Origin: Chelonoidis abingdonii
Taxonomy: Eukaryota; Chordata; Testudines; Testudinidae
Direction: 5' to 3'
Length of the DNA: 64,000 nt
Assembly: GCF_003597395.2 (NCBI RefSeq)
Contig: NC_133771.1
Coordinates: forward strand, 143,196,380-143,260,379
Of this stretch, positions 35,851 to 47,035 are shown in pieces (position 1 is the first letter of the stretch; each line of letters starts with the position of its first letter). The position numbers and the translations under genes were made by a program. The notes below the pieces were generated by a model. That model was not told where the DNA came from and did no database searches. It worked only from the letters and a program-made list of their open reading frames with translations.

Positions 35851-36146
35851 TCCTTAGCAGTTTCACCTACAAGGGCAGTACACGCCTATATCTATATACT
35901 ACTAATAAAAAATTATAGTATATTCAGTGTTAGCCTTTCTTTGAACACAGCATTTTTTTAAGGATGGGTGTCAATGCCTTTATTTACAGATGGCTTTAAA
36001 TATTTTAAAAAAACACTAAGAATAAGTGATGTTTTTATATAAGCAGTCTTACCAGACTCAGTTTTTAACTTAAATAAAATCTGTTGCAAGTTCTTATTTA
36101 TAGTTTTGATGTGTTTTCAGTTCTGTTTTCTGAATATTTTTGGATA

Positions 36147-36690
36147 CATAAATGGGAATATCGAGTCAGAGTAAGAGGTTATATTACCTCTAAATTTGGC
36201 AGTGGATGTTGGCACTGGTACAACTGCTATCGGAATACTATGTCCAGTTCTGCTGTCCACAGTTCAAGAAGGAAGTTGAGAAAATGGACAGGTTTCAGAG
36301 AAAAGAAATGAGAATAATTGGAAAACATGCCTTGTAATGAAAGAGTCACGGAGCTCAATCTGTTTAGTTTATCATAGTCTGTAACTAACTTCATGAAGAT
36401 CAAATATTTGATAATAAAGGGCTCTTCAATCTAGGTGAAAAGATCTAATGACTAGAAGTTGAAGCTGGACAACGTAGACTAGAAATTAGAGGCAAACTTT
36501 TAACAATGAGATTGGTTAGCCAGTAGAATAATATACCAAAGAATCTGGTGTATTCTCCATCACTGGACATTTTAAAATCAAAATTTGATATTTTATAAAA
36601 TATGTTCTAGTTTAAACAGGAATTAATTTAAGGAATCCTAAGGCTTATATATACTGGAGGTCACATTGGTCCTATAATCTGTGAATGATT
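36147..36690 (+). mobile_element. CR1 LINE, 3' end only
   Basis: Plus-strand sequence covers the last part of the CR1 reverse-transcriptase ORF and 3' UTR. Landmarks: TACTATGTCCAGTTCTGCTG (about 36237), GACAGGTTTCAGAGAAAAG, AAACATGCCTTGTAATGA, GAGCTCAATCTGTTTAG, GATTCTCCATCACTGG-like TATTCTCCATCACTGGAC, and the end ACTGGAGGTCACATTGGTCC (about 36652). Interrupted by several stops; truncated at its 5' end. A different CR1 subfamily from the copy at 6245-6575. Confidence 0.9.
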
Positions 36691-36794
36691 CATTTGTGCA
36701 TCTAAATTACAAATCAGAATATGTTTATAGTGATCTACTAATTTAGCATTTCCCATTGTTGTATTATATGTCTTTAGTATCTGGAAAGACGTCG

Positions 36795-36867
36795 AAGTGA
36801 CATCCTGGACTCATTGAAATCAATAGGAGTTTTGACCTTGACTTCTATGATGCCAGGATTTTACCCC
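36795..36867. repeat. Foldback palindrome, GGGTGAAATC type
   Basis: AAGTGACATCCTGGACTCA at the left, TGCCAGGATTTTACCCC at the right, and ATTGAAATCAATAGGAG in the centre. Same family as 16880-16946 and 44469-44541. Confidence 0.65.
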
Positions 36868-39775
36868 AGGTTTATTATTCTGCTCATGTTAATGATGTTT
36901 CCAGCCTTGAGGAATCTGATGGCAGTAAAAGAGAGATTTACAAAGCTGACCATGATGTCACATGTCTGTCTTTGTCATTCACATTATTTTTCATTTAAAA
37001 TATTTGCCATTCGGCCTGCCTAAAAACTTCATGGAATGCTAAGTATTCCTGTTGATCAGACCCATTCATACATAACTTGTCCCTTAGAACTTAAAAGACA
37101 ACATTAATAGCCATCTGAGATATTTTGCATAATATTAAAGGCCAGTGTCTTGTAAGCGGCATTAATAAACACCCTCAAGCACAGAGTACATCTGAAAATG
37201 TTTAAAAATGATATAAGTGGATGACAGCCTTTTCCCCGCTTTTATTTTCTGCATAATTATCCCTGCAATAAATTATTAATGTGATCCACCATTTGATATG
37301 ACACATCTATTAGTGCAGTTGTTTTGGGACTGAGAGATAAAATATTTTAAACAGGCTGGTATTTTAATTCACTCCCACTGTGATAGAAATGAGTTTCTGG
37401 CTCCAGTGAAATACCTTTGATGGGAGAGTTAATTCACATGACAATCACCTCTTCCTGGCTAGGGAGTAATCTTGAAGGAGATAAAGCAATACACACATGT
37501 ACCACTGAGCCTGCATCTGCCGCATGATAAACTGACACATTTTTTTCAATATGGAACACTTGTGTCGATATTAATATTATCAATAATATAACATCAGATT
37601 GGTTTCTGTCTTGATCATCATCAAATGTTGTCAAGGACGAGGCAAAAATAGTTTGGTGTCATTATCACTTAGAAATGTTTCTTAATACTACATTCAAACC
37701 CATGAATTCCTTGCTACTTTCATGCACAAAGCTTTTTATATGTCCTAGTAAGAAGTTAGTGATTGTCACTGTCCCATATATGCTTGAAATTTGGTGATCA
37801 TGACATTTGGTGTGAAAGTAACTTTTTCACCCATTCACATATATAAATACCGAGAACATCCATAACTTTAAAATTTCATGGACAAGGAAATCTGGACATC
37901 AAGTGGTGCAAAACTGCCAGGGGGAAGAAATCTGGCTGTGAGATTAGTTTAAAAAATATTTACTTTGGTGCACTTTTAGGGGAAAATATAAAATGAAGAA
38001 AGTGAAAACCAAAGCTAGAACTTTGAGGGCTGAGTTCACAGACAGGCTTACAGAGGAAGAATGGAAGTCCCACCAGATATGCTGAGCAAATCCTAACATA
38101 AGTAAGAGAAGAGCCAAGAGAATACTGAGCCAAAACCCAAAAAGGTCAAGGTAGGAAGGTGAAGGAAAAGATCAACTATTTGCAATGGCTTCTTTTCCAT
38201 GGTTCATTGGACATGCCTATTAATGAAGAGCTTCTTACCAGTTCTAGTGAGAAAAGATAGTGACATGACAGATACTGACTGCAGAGGGTTAAAGATAAAC
38301 TTGGAGGAAAAGAAGCCTAGCACCCTGGCCTACACCACTCACTCTGCAATAGTTTATATGGAAGTGGGAAGAAGGAGATGGGACAATAGCTGAAGGGACA
38401 AATGTTATATTTTTGTTTTGTTTTTTAGGATAGAGAGAAGAACTTTGAATGCAGAAAAGGTGAAACAGATGTGAGGGAGTGATAAAAAAAATGAAAGGGA
38501 AAGTCTGAGACAGGGAAAAGATAAAAGCAAGATGTAAAGGGATAGTTAGGCTACAAGGGAGAAACTAGGTAGAGGCAGCTGGAGATGGAGACCCATAATC
38601 TCCTACGATTAGAGTTCAAAAGTCCAGATTTTCCTCTTGACTGCTCCCTCTCCTTTTGGATTTCTTTACCATTTAAAAAAAAGGTTCATGGGGGAAGGAT
38701 CATATTATAAACTATACTAGGTAGAGCAAAGACTGGTCCTGGGTCATGGTTGGATTTTGTTTTGGATGGGGCAGGAAAGGGCTATCCCGGAGCTACCTAG
38801 AAGCAGCTGACATGAGTGGGCTTCAGAAGGTGAAGTGTCTACTGCTGGCTCTCCGCAGTGACTGAATAAGTATCTGGAGGAAGGTGGATTTTAATATTTT
38901 AGAACTTTGGCTTTTTGTCTTGATGCTGTGCTAGTGGCAGAGACTTGGTCTGTAAATATCTGAAGAATTACTTTTCTCCCTTAATTAAACTCCACTCTTT
39001 AACAAAAGCTCCCATCAGTCAGCACATCTTAGTGTTATACCAGCTTTATTCCTCTGTAAGTTTGGATCATGCCAAAGACAAACCAAAATGGTTAGAAGTC
39101 ATCTATCTAATAACTCCTATATCAATATAATTTTTCATAGTGTATATAGGCTCTTGAGGACAGGGACTATGGGTTTTTTTTGTTTGTTTTTGGGGTTTTT
39201 TTTTAGTTTTTTGTTCTTTTACAACACACATTTCATTGCAGGTGCTGTTGGAAACATAAGCTTTTTAATAGTGCTCAAAATGGTCTGAGTAACTGAATGT
39301 AACTTTGACTTGGAATTAAATTGTAATATGGAAAGAAAATTATTTTTACCCAAGCAACAGAGGAGGAACAAAGCATGGCTGTCAGTTTCTCCTCTGATGT
39401 CAAATTAATGCTCTGTTGCATAAAAATTTTACAAAATTTACTCCTCCATTTTAATTTGTGCATTACCAGTTGAGCTGCTCCAGTTCTAGGGAATTTATTT
39501 GTCCACTAGAATCTCCATAGCTAATATAGTTTAGAATTTCAAAGCCAACTAGGGGATTTAGATGCACAACTCTCCTTAATTTTGATGGAAATTGTGCATT
39601 TAAATTCCTATCTATGCCTTTTTAATATTTGGAAGAGAAGAAAAGATGTAGCATGACAGAAGCATAAGTGGCATGTGGAATTCTCATTTTAGTTGTGACT
39701 AATACTTTGTTCACCAGGTCAGAATCAGTGAAGACCGATGAGGTGCATATTCTTTCACCTTTTATATTTTTCATT
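36868..39775. other. Unassigned AT-rich stretch; possible conserved non-coding DNA
   Basis: About 2.9 kb with no gene or repeat terminus. 37080-37640 has many TAAT/ATTA words (TGCATAATTATC, AAATTATTAATG, GAGTTAATTCAC) of the kind seen in homeodomain-rich enhancers, which is only suggestive. Confidence 0.35.
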
Positions 39776-40035
39776 GCAGAGGAGTGGTGTGGTCTAGTCA
39801 CCTGAATAAAGTCTTGAAAGCCAGGCATGAAAGCAAGCACTCCCATGTTCCAATACAAGCTTGACATGTTATCTGGCCTTGGGAAAGTCACTTATTTCTC
39901 CCAAATAGCTTCCCTGATTCTAAACTGGGGATAGTCTACTAACTTGACATCTGTGTTGTGGGTATCAATGTTTGTAAAGTGTTCTGAATATACAAAGCAC
40001 CATATAAGCATTAAGTATTCTATTATTTACATTGC
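39776..40035 (+). repeat. MIR-like CORE-SINE, nearly full length
   Basis: Contains, in MIR order, TGGTGTGGTCTAGTCACC (A-box region), ATCTGGCCTTGGGAAAGTCA, TTATTTCTCCCAAATAGC, GATTCTAAACTGGGGATAG, TGTTTGTAAAGTGTTCTG and CACCATATAAGCATTAAG. The 3' end is the LINE-related tail. The best preserved MIR-like copy in the window. Confidence 0.8.
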
Positions 40036-41004
40036 ATAGTGGCTCAAGTTTTTAGAAAGTAAACGTTAGCATGCGTACCATTTTAAGGGGACAAGTATTA
40101 TATTGTATAACCTTGCAAAACTTAGCTTACTTAGTGGTGATGCCTCTAAATATAGCAGCTTATTTTAAAACTAGAAAATACAGGAAAGTATTGGACACAA
40201 CAAAAATTATTTTTAATGGAAATAAGCAGATTTTTAGCATACAACAGAAGATCAAATAGCGTTCATTTGAAATGTGACTGTTGGAATTTGAAAACTTTAG
40301 TGTTTTAGTTTGAGTCAGTTGCTATGAGGTGTTCTAATCTGATATTAGAGATGTGTGGAGATGTGTGATCTCTTGACAATCCTGCTCATTTATTGTAATG
40401 TGCTTGGACTGAGTTGTACAGTTCTCATTTAATATGAATAGAACTTTCTTGACTAAGTCACTGCACAGAGTGCTAAAAATAGTCTCCTACAAGTTTATCA
40501 GATAGAATCATGTCTGTGAGAAGAAAGTCTTTGAGGTTGCTAAAAAGAAAAAAAAAATAAGTAACCTTAGTGCTCATGCAAACTGCCAGGGTTTGCAGCC
40601 CTAGGTGCTGAAGCCCACTATACCTCAATAAAACCGTACAGTGATGCTCAAGTCTTTTCTTGACTGCCTCAACCTTGATAGGAAGTGACAGCCTCTAGGG
40701 AGAGAAGGTTTTTTAGAACAACCTACCATTCAGTGCATAGCAACCCTACCACTGAGGCTTCCATCAAGTTTGACAGTTAGTGCCACTGGTGAAGTGACAG
40801 TTGCATTTTGTGATGCAGACTCTTGTCTGCTGAGAACTAGACTGCCATCATCACATTCATTTCCATAATCTACCAAACAGTCATCAGTATAACTAATTGT
40901 TTTACTTATGATAGTGTCTAGGATCCCTCCAATCAGAATGAGGATCCCATTGTGTTAGGCTTCTGTTTTTATCTGTGCCATTGACCTGCCTGAATAGTAA
41001 TTTG
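40036..41004. other. Unassigned stretch
   Basis: No gene or repeat terminus recognised. Confidence 0.4.
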
Positions 41005-41175
41005 CAATTATATAGCATTTTATATACATTAGGGAAATGTAATTATGCAGATTACAGATGAGGAAATTAAGACTCAAATTAAGTGACACACCCAAGATCA
41101 CAGACCAAGATGGTGTTACTACATCTGTCTTGCCTCCCATTCCTGTGTTTAAATCACTAGACCACAATGGCAAAG
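41005..41175 (-). repeat. MIR-like CORE-SINE
   Basis: CAATTATATAGCATTTTATA (tail), then GATTACAGATGAGGAAATTA, AGTGACACACCCAAGATCAC and CTAGACCACA: the reverse complement of the MIR order. Confidence 0.75.
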
Positions 41176-42832
41176 GCACAAGTTGCTATTGTAGGTCATC
41201 CCAAATGAGTTTTAAAAAAAACAACCCAGAAGGATATCCACCATGGTCTATGACAGGAAAGAAGAGGAAAAAATGTAAGGCAGGAAGGAGGACCTAACAA
41301 AATTTACTGGAAATATGTCTTTATAATGCTTCTAAATGTTTGTTACTTGACAATATGTCACAATTAAACACCGAACTACATAAATAGTACAGAACTGTTG
41401 TATTCCTTAAATTGCAGGGAATGTGGCATATAGGGAGAGGGCCTAGCAGCTCAGGAATGCTTCATTTTGGCTCATCAATTTAATTCTCAAGCTGGCTCCT
41501 GTGGAGTAAATGTTTCATGCCCTGCAAAATGTTATGCTCTGCTCTCTCATGTTCTGCTAGGTGCTTTATCCTATTGGAAGGGGGAATCCCCAGCTCTTAG
41601 GGCTGTCCTTTACAACCCAACCCCTAAAAGGTTGCCTTTTATTGTTTGTTTCAGAGATTCAGTAACACACAATACGTTTTGAGAACACTGTTACTTATTG
41701 TCTGTAAGTTGAGGGCTCAGGAAGATCTTTTTAAACAACTGGACCATTATTTTTCACATGTAGGGTTTTCACTTTTGTGTAGTTTTATTAACTGCCTGCT
41801 ACAATATTTAACACTTCCAAAATATGCTTGTTTTTCTATTTCTTTTATATTTGAGTTTAGGGTGATATGGGAAGGGGTAAATGGCTTTGTCCTCTAAATC
41901 AAACTTGCCTTGGTCTGTCATATGTTTCTAATGTTCTTGAGTGTGTTTTTTTGCTTTTTATCAAATTGTTTTTGTTTTGAGGGATATGAAATAAAAAAGA
42001 TCAGGAAGACCCAAAGAAGTAATGTGGGACATCATCACTATGATCCCACTAAAGGCAGCTAGGGAGAAGAGAAGAACTCTGGCACCTGTTTCATAAACAC
42101 AGACTTTTCCCCTAAGCAGGGAAATGTCAGAGACAGCTCAGGAGGAGTAAGAAGTAAGTTCCAAAGTAGACTTGCAACAGCATTATTGTAGGAAGAGGCA
42201 ACAATGGAAGGAGGAACCTGGCAGAGGTAAATCTCAAATCTGTATTACTGTCAAAAGAAGAAATAACGGCAACATGACTCCCCTGTTCCCTCCCATCTCG
42301 TCTATCATCCAACAGCAGCAGTACTGCAACATGTCCAGCTTGTGCTGCATGCATGATAGGAGGACTGTTACTGATTATGTTGTTACACTTTCTTCAGTAT
42401 TCAACTATATATTCTGGTAATGACCTCTTCAGCTGCCTGTACCACTGCAGTTACAACAGAAGCAGCCAGACTCCTGCTGACACTGCCAAAGGAAAGCAGC
42501 AATGCAGAGAAACAAAATTTTGATTGAAAGTATGACTTTACAACAATGTCAAAATGGCTCAGTCATCAGGTTCAAACCATTATTAGATGCTCCCAGATAA
42601 GATGTGGAAACATGTTGGGGCATCTACTTAAATAAATAAATAAATAAATACAGAGCAACACATACTATATCTCTAGCCACCCTCCTCCTCAAAAAAACTT
42701 TACAGTTAAAGTAGTGTGATGCAATCTATCAGGCCTTCCCTCCCCCTGCTGGAGACATTAGCAGCTTCTTTCTCTCTTTCTTTCTTTCTCTCACTCTCAC
42801 ACACACACACACCCACCCACCAAGGAAAGTCC
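41176..42832. other. Unassigned stretch with simple repeats
   Basis: No gene recognised. It holds an (AAAT)n run at about 42632-42651 and a pyrimidine-rich CTTT/CT run passing into (CA)n and (CCA)n at about 42765-42822. Confidence 0.5.
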
Positions 42833-42840
42833 ACCTAGAT

Positions 42841-43444
42841 CAGGAGTTCTCATAACAAAAATTTTGGTGGCCTCGTAGTGCAGCAACCAACTCTTGCTGG
42901 TGGCCACTCTGACAAATTTTCCTAAAATACTTAACCAACTTTAGGAAAAACAAATAAATATGCACATACACACATCCAAATCATTGCAATTTATTTATGT
43001 AGGTCACCTTTTGCAGACTCAATAATAAAAATTATGTAAAGTTGTATTTTGATGCATCCGGTCCCTGCTGCCTCCCCCTGATCTCCACACGTTGCCTCTA
43101 GCCCCTGCTGCCTTCCCTAACCCACCACTGTCCCTGGGCTCACTGTTGCCCCTGGGTCCTGCTGTTCCCTCACCATTGGTCTCACCATTGGTCTAAGCTC
43201 CCTTCTGCAGTCTCACACCCCAGGCTCATCCTGCTCATTGCCTCTTGACCACAGCGCCCAGTAAGGCCAGGCTTCCTGAAGCCCCGCCACTCTGTGCTGA
43301 AGCCCATCACCGGAGTCCCACAGCTGCAGCTGAGAGCAGAGGGCTGGAGGGAAGGGCGACTGCCTTGCCCTCTCTCACATCTGTGTCCAGGAGGTTGTCG
43401 TGGCTGCAGGAAAACTCCTTCATGGCCGTATTTGAGAAACGCTG
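42841..43444. mobile_element. hAT-type element, 604 bp, non-autonomous
   Basis: The left end CAGGAGTTCTCA and right end TGAGAAACGCTG (complement CAGCGTTTCTCA) match at 9 of 12 positions. ACCTAGAT occurs directly outside both ends (42833-42840 and 43445-43452), an exact 8-bp duplication. The interior goes from AT-rich to pyrimidine-rich and GC-rich. No transposase; the 66- and 71-codon plus-strand frames at 43245-43509 are not coding. Confidence 0.9.
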
Positions 43445-43452
43445 ACCTAGAT

Positions 43453-44468
43453 CAGTTAACCAACAAGATAGTCTTCCAGATGCTTAGAAGGGCCAGGATA
43501 AAACACTGACCAATCAAGAACCATCAAGCCAGTTAAGAAGACTTGTGTGCGTTTGCTCAAGAGCAGAACTAGGTGAGACTGGGACCGAAGAGCAACAGCT
43601 TCCCAGAGCTAATCCAGAACCTTGGCTAATGCCTTTCTCTAAGTGCTGCATCTAAGCTCTTGCATTTTGTAGTGTTTTTTTTCCCTCTGTCTTTGCTTAA
43701 AGGCACAGACAGATGACTCCTGAGTTATTTTGTTGCTTGATTGTTTAGCGACTGATGCCAATCTTATGGCACAGGCTATCTGCCCCAAGCAGGTGGGCAA
43801 AACTTGAAGACTAGGATGGGGAGAAATTGCAGTACCATACATAGCCATAAGGGGGCACTACAGCAGAGCCTTGCCTGCCACATATAGTCCAAGAGATTTT
43901 TTTATTTGAACATCACATATGAAGGAAATATTAGCCACCTGTAAGCTATGTTCACAGCCACAAATAGTACATATCTGCAGTCACATTATGCATATGACTA
44001 TAACAAATTACTCTCACACACATGCGTGCTTGCGCGCGCACACAAACACACAGAAATAATGCACACAAGTAATGACTTATGGTCACATGAACAATTTTAA
44101 CTCCAACCATATAATATTTTTTTCTACAGTTACTAACCTATCTCTTTTCCATATGTGATGCATCGTCATCTTCTGCTTCCTAGGAACCTTTTGCTATTAG
44201 CTTCTCCCGCCAACTTTGCCGTAGGACTAGAAGACACGGAGAAGAGCAGGTTTACAGATACATTTCCCTAGAAAAATGAGTTTTTTAACTCTGCTGGGAA
44301 TAGATATTTTCTGCAGATGGTGAACATCCTAGGGTTTGCCACAGAGCCACTTTAGTTTGAACTATGTCATGTCTCTAGGCCAAAGTTTTCAGTGTGAACT
44401 TTAAATGTCTCCTTGGGAGACTTATAGCAGAAAATATGGTTACTCTAGTTTTAAATTTAAATATTTAT
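43453..44468. other. Unassigned stretch
   Basis: No gene recognised. A mixed CA/CG-alternating microsatellite (ACACACATGCGTGCTTGCGC) lies at about 44016-44052. Confidence 0.45.
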
Positions 44469-44541
44469 GATGAAATTCTGGACCTGCTGAAGTCAATGAC
44501 AAAATTCCCATTGACTTCCCTGGAACAAGGATTTCACCCTT
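44469..44541. repeat. Foldback palindrome, GGGTGAAATC type
   Basis: Starts GATGAAATTCTGGACC and ends GGAACAAGGATTTCACCC, with CTGAAGTCAATG and CCCATTGACTTCC placed symmetrically. The clearest of the three copies. Confidence 0.75.
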
Positions 44542-45200
44542 AGCATGTTAAAAATAGTACCATCAGGTAAATTTCCTCCCTGAAACTACTGGGATGAGAC
44601 AAGAAATGCAAAAGCAGTATATAGCTATCCCTATGGCTCTTACCATTGGTAGTAATCCCCCACCCCACCCCACCGCCTTGCATCAGTAGTTAAAGTTTTG
44701 AATGTCTGTAATTACATGTGATGTTATGCAGTATCTTAGCATAATTTATCAAAACCAGTAGGACTGTTTTATGCTCAAGAGCCAATCTGACTACAGCAGG
44801 ACTAGCCAAGTGTGTAGGTGAGCAGGACTTGTGGCAAAGCAGATTTGTGTCTGTTTAATTTTATATGTATAACTTGATTCATACATGGCCGTGTCCTCAA
44901 AATTTAAATGTCAAAATTCTACATCTCATTTTGACATTATCAGAATGAATCATTTTGATTTTTCCTTTAAAACAACTTTTACTTGTTTAAAAAAAGGTTT
45001 TTATATTATAATATACCATTACAAAGTTAAAAACTAAAAAAATTTGCCCAAATGAACCATTTTGTCAATCAGAAGCTATATTTTTTAGAAATTTTTCTTT
45101 TGGAGAGAATTTTGAAATGTAGGGATTTTGGTCTTATTGGAATTAATAACAGATTTTGAAATCCTTCCACAAAATGGAATTTCTGTTTTCCACAAAGCTC
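44542..45200. other. Unassigned AT-rich stretch
   Basis: No gene recognised. 44970-45080 repeats words such as TTAAAAAAAGG and AAATTTTTC without clear structure. Confidence 0.4.
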
Positions 45201-45345
45201 TAATTATTTCCTTCATTTTACATATGAGAAACTGAGGTAGAAGGTGATGGGGTAAATCTCTTAATGTCACAAAGTCAGTGGCAGAGCTGGGATTTCAACC
45301 TCCACTTCTTGAGTACCGGTCTAGTGCCTTAATCACAATGCACAA
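45201..45345 (-). repeat. MIR-like CORE-SINE
   Basis: TTACATATGAGAAACTGAGG, then GTCACAAAGTCAGTGGCAG, AGCTGGGATTTCAACC and CTAGTGCCTTAATCAC follow the reverse-complement MIR order through the tRNA-like head. Confidence 0.8.
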
Positions 45346-46083
45346 GACCAGTTTTCCTCTTGATAACAGAAAAAACAAAGATACTCTCTGCGAATGAAAT
45401 TCAGGAAATATGCAAAGCCTAATAAGCAGGCTTTATGCAGGTGTCCTGTCTGAGTTTGAGGGATTCAAAATCCATATCTCCAACAAGGGCAAAGTTAAGA
45501 GGCTGCTTCTCTAGCCTATGAATTGCCTCTTCTGCACAAATGTAGGTCAGGTGGCTGTTTCTCTACACATGAGCCTGTTCTGAGCTAACCTACTCAGCAC
45601 ATAGGTTTATTCAGAGACCCCACCTATGAAACTACTTTTCCCAGTCCTGCACAAGGCTTTCATCCTATCTTGTATGCAAGCCCTCTATAGTGGGTTATAT
45701 CGTACACAGATAGTTCAGTTAAAATCTATTATTACAGTTGCCATATATGAATCTCTCTCTGTGTGTTCTTTGCTCATAAATTTTACATTGAATTGCAAAT
45801 ATACTGTCTGACCACCATCTCATTCCCTTACTGTGTTATCTCAGTTTGGCTGTGAGAGTCAAGTTTTTCCATCTCAGTATGCCCCAGCTTTTTTTTGTCA
45901 GGAGTGAAAATAAAATTCTTCTTACTAATTTCAATGTGCAGGTCAGCCAACTGATATCTTTCCAATGGGCACACTCTAGATTTCATTATCAGAATATGAA
46001 AAGCACCAAGCAGACAGAACACAGAAAATTCTTCTATACCTCTACCCTGCAATAATGCAAAAGCCAAAAATCCCTTCTGGGTT
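45346..46083. other. Unassigned stretch
   Basis: No gene recognised; overlapping 69- and 79-codon frames on opposite strands near 45828-46067 have no recognisable content. Confidence 0.4.
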
Positions 46084-46605
46084 ATAGCTGAAACCCTGTT
46101 TTATTGGGGTAGAGGTGGGAAGGCTCTGGTGGTGATTTCATAGAATGGCAAGGACCTCAGGAGGTCATCTAGTCCAACCCCCTGCTCAAAGTTGGACCAA
46201 TCCCCAGACAGATTTTTACCTCAGTTCCCTAAATGGCTCCCTCAAGGATTGAACTCACAACCCTGGGTTTAGCAGGCCAATCCTCAAACCACTGAACTAT
46301 CCCTCCCCCTGCAGTTGGCAACAAGCCCTGCTGCCGCAGCCCCGGTAGCGGCAGCAGGGCACCAGTGGTGATTTAAAGGGCCCTGGGCTCCCTGCAGCAG
46401 CCAGAGCCCTGGGCCCTTTAAATTGCTGGCGAGCCCCGCTGCCGCAGCCCCGGGTAGCCGTGGCAGCACTCCAGCGGGATTTAAAGGGCCCAGGGCTCCA
46501 CATAGCAGCCGGAGCCCTGGACCTTTTAAAGCGCCGCCGGAGCCCCGCTGCTACTGTGCTATATGTGAACCCGTGTTATATCGGGTCACATTACAGCAGG
46601 GTAGA
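46084..46605. repeat. GC-rich tandem-repeat element holding a SINE
   Basis: A unit of about 108 bases starting GCTGCCGCAGCCCC recurs at 46330 and 46438, with a partial third at 46547. Each unit contains GATTTAAAGGGCC and a later CCCTTTAAA-like arm, so it can fold back. GGGGTAGAGGTG at 46107-46118 and GGGTAGAGGTG at 46599-46609 lie at comparable positions, in the same orientation, at the two ends. The SINE at 46139-46309 interrupts what looks like a further unit. Several frames are open through this stretch because of its GC content; none is coding. Confidence 0.65.
46139..46309 (-). mobile_element. Turtle tRNA-derived SINE (Cry/tortoise Pol III type) with CR1 tail
   Basis: On the minus strand: GGGGGAGGGATAGTTCAGTG, with the A box TAGTTCAGTGGTT; then TTGGCCTGCTAAACCC and the B box GTTGTGAGTTCAATCC; a middle part with TGAGGGAGCCATTTAGGG; and the 3' part GTTGGACTAGATGACCTCCT ending TTGCCATTCTATGA. 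The last 60 bases are the CR1 LINE 3' end, the classic case of a SINE borrowing its partner's tail for mobilisation. It is near full length and little diverged, so comparatively young. The best taxonomic marker in the window. Confidence 0.92.
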
Positions 46606-46814
46606 GGTGTGTCTGTTTTGTTTTTTTTTTTTAGGCCCCAAACACAGGAAACAATGACTACTTCATAAAAATTGTTGAACATCTTTCATTTCCAGTTGAA
46701 GTCACTATTGAGTATATGCACCATTGCAAAGAATTTGACCTTTTAAGAACAAATCTGTGACCCATGCTATCTATCCATCCATCTTAAGTGCTTATATGGT
46801 CCCCATCACTATAA

Positions 46815-47035
46815 TATCTGAATGCCTTGGAATCTTTAATGTATTTAATGTATTTATTCTCACAACACCTCTGAGGGGGAGTCAGGGAAGTACCATTGTC
46901 CCATTTTACAGATGGGGAACAGAGGCACAAAAAGCTGAAATTACTTGCTTAGGAACCCCCAGGGTATTTGTGGGAATGCACAAATTGAATTCAAATCTCC
47001 CACATCCTAGCTAGGGCCCTAAACACTGAATCATC
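46815..47035 (-). repeat. MIR-like CORE-SINE
   Basis: Contains ATTCTCACAACACCTCTGAG, TTGTCCCATTTTACAGATGG, GGAACAGAGGCACAAAAAGC and CTAGCTAGGGCCCTAAACAC, the reverse complement of MIR from tail to head. Confidence 0.8.

Noticed and set aside
42765..42822. CT/CA-rich tract as a polypyrimidine splice acceptor
   Set aside because: It is a compound microsatellite directly beside a hAT insertion with no following exon-like frame.
44016..44055. CpG-rich alternating stretch as a regulatory island
   Set aside because: It is a purine/pyrimidine-alternating microsatellite of about 40 bases, too short and too simple for a CpG island.
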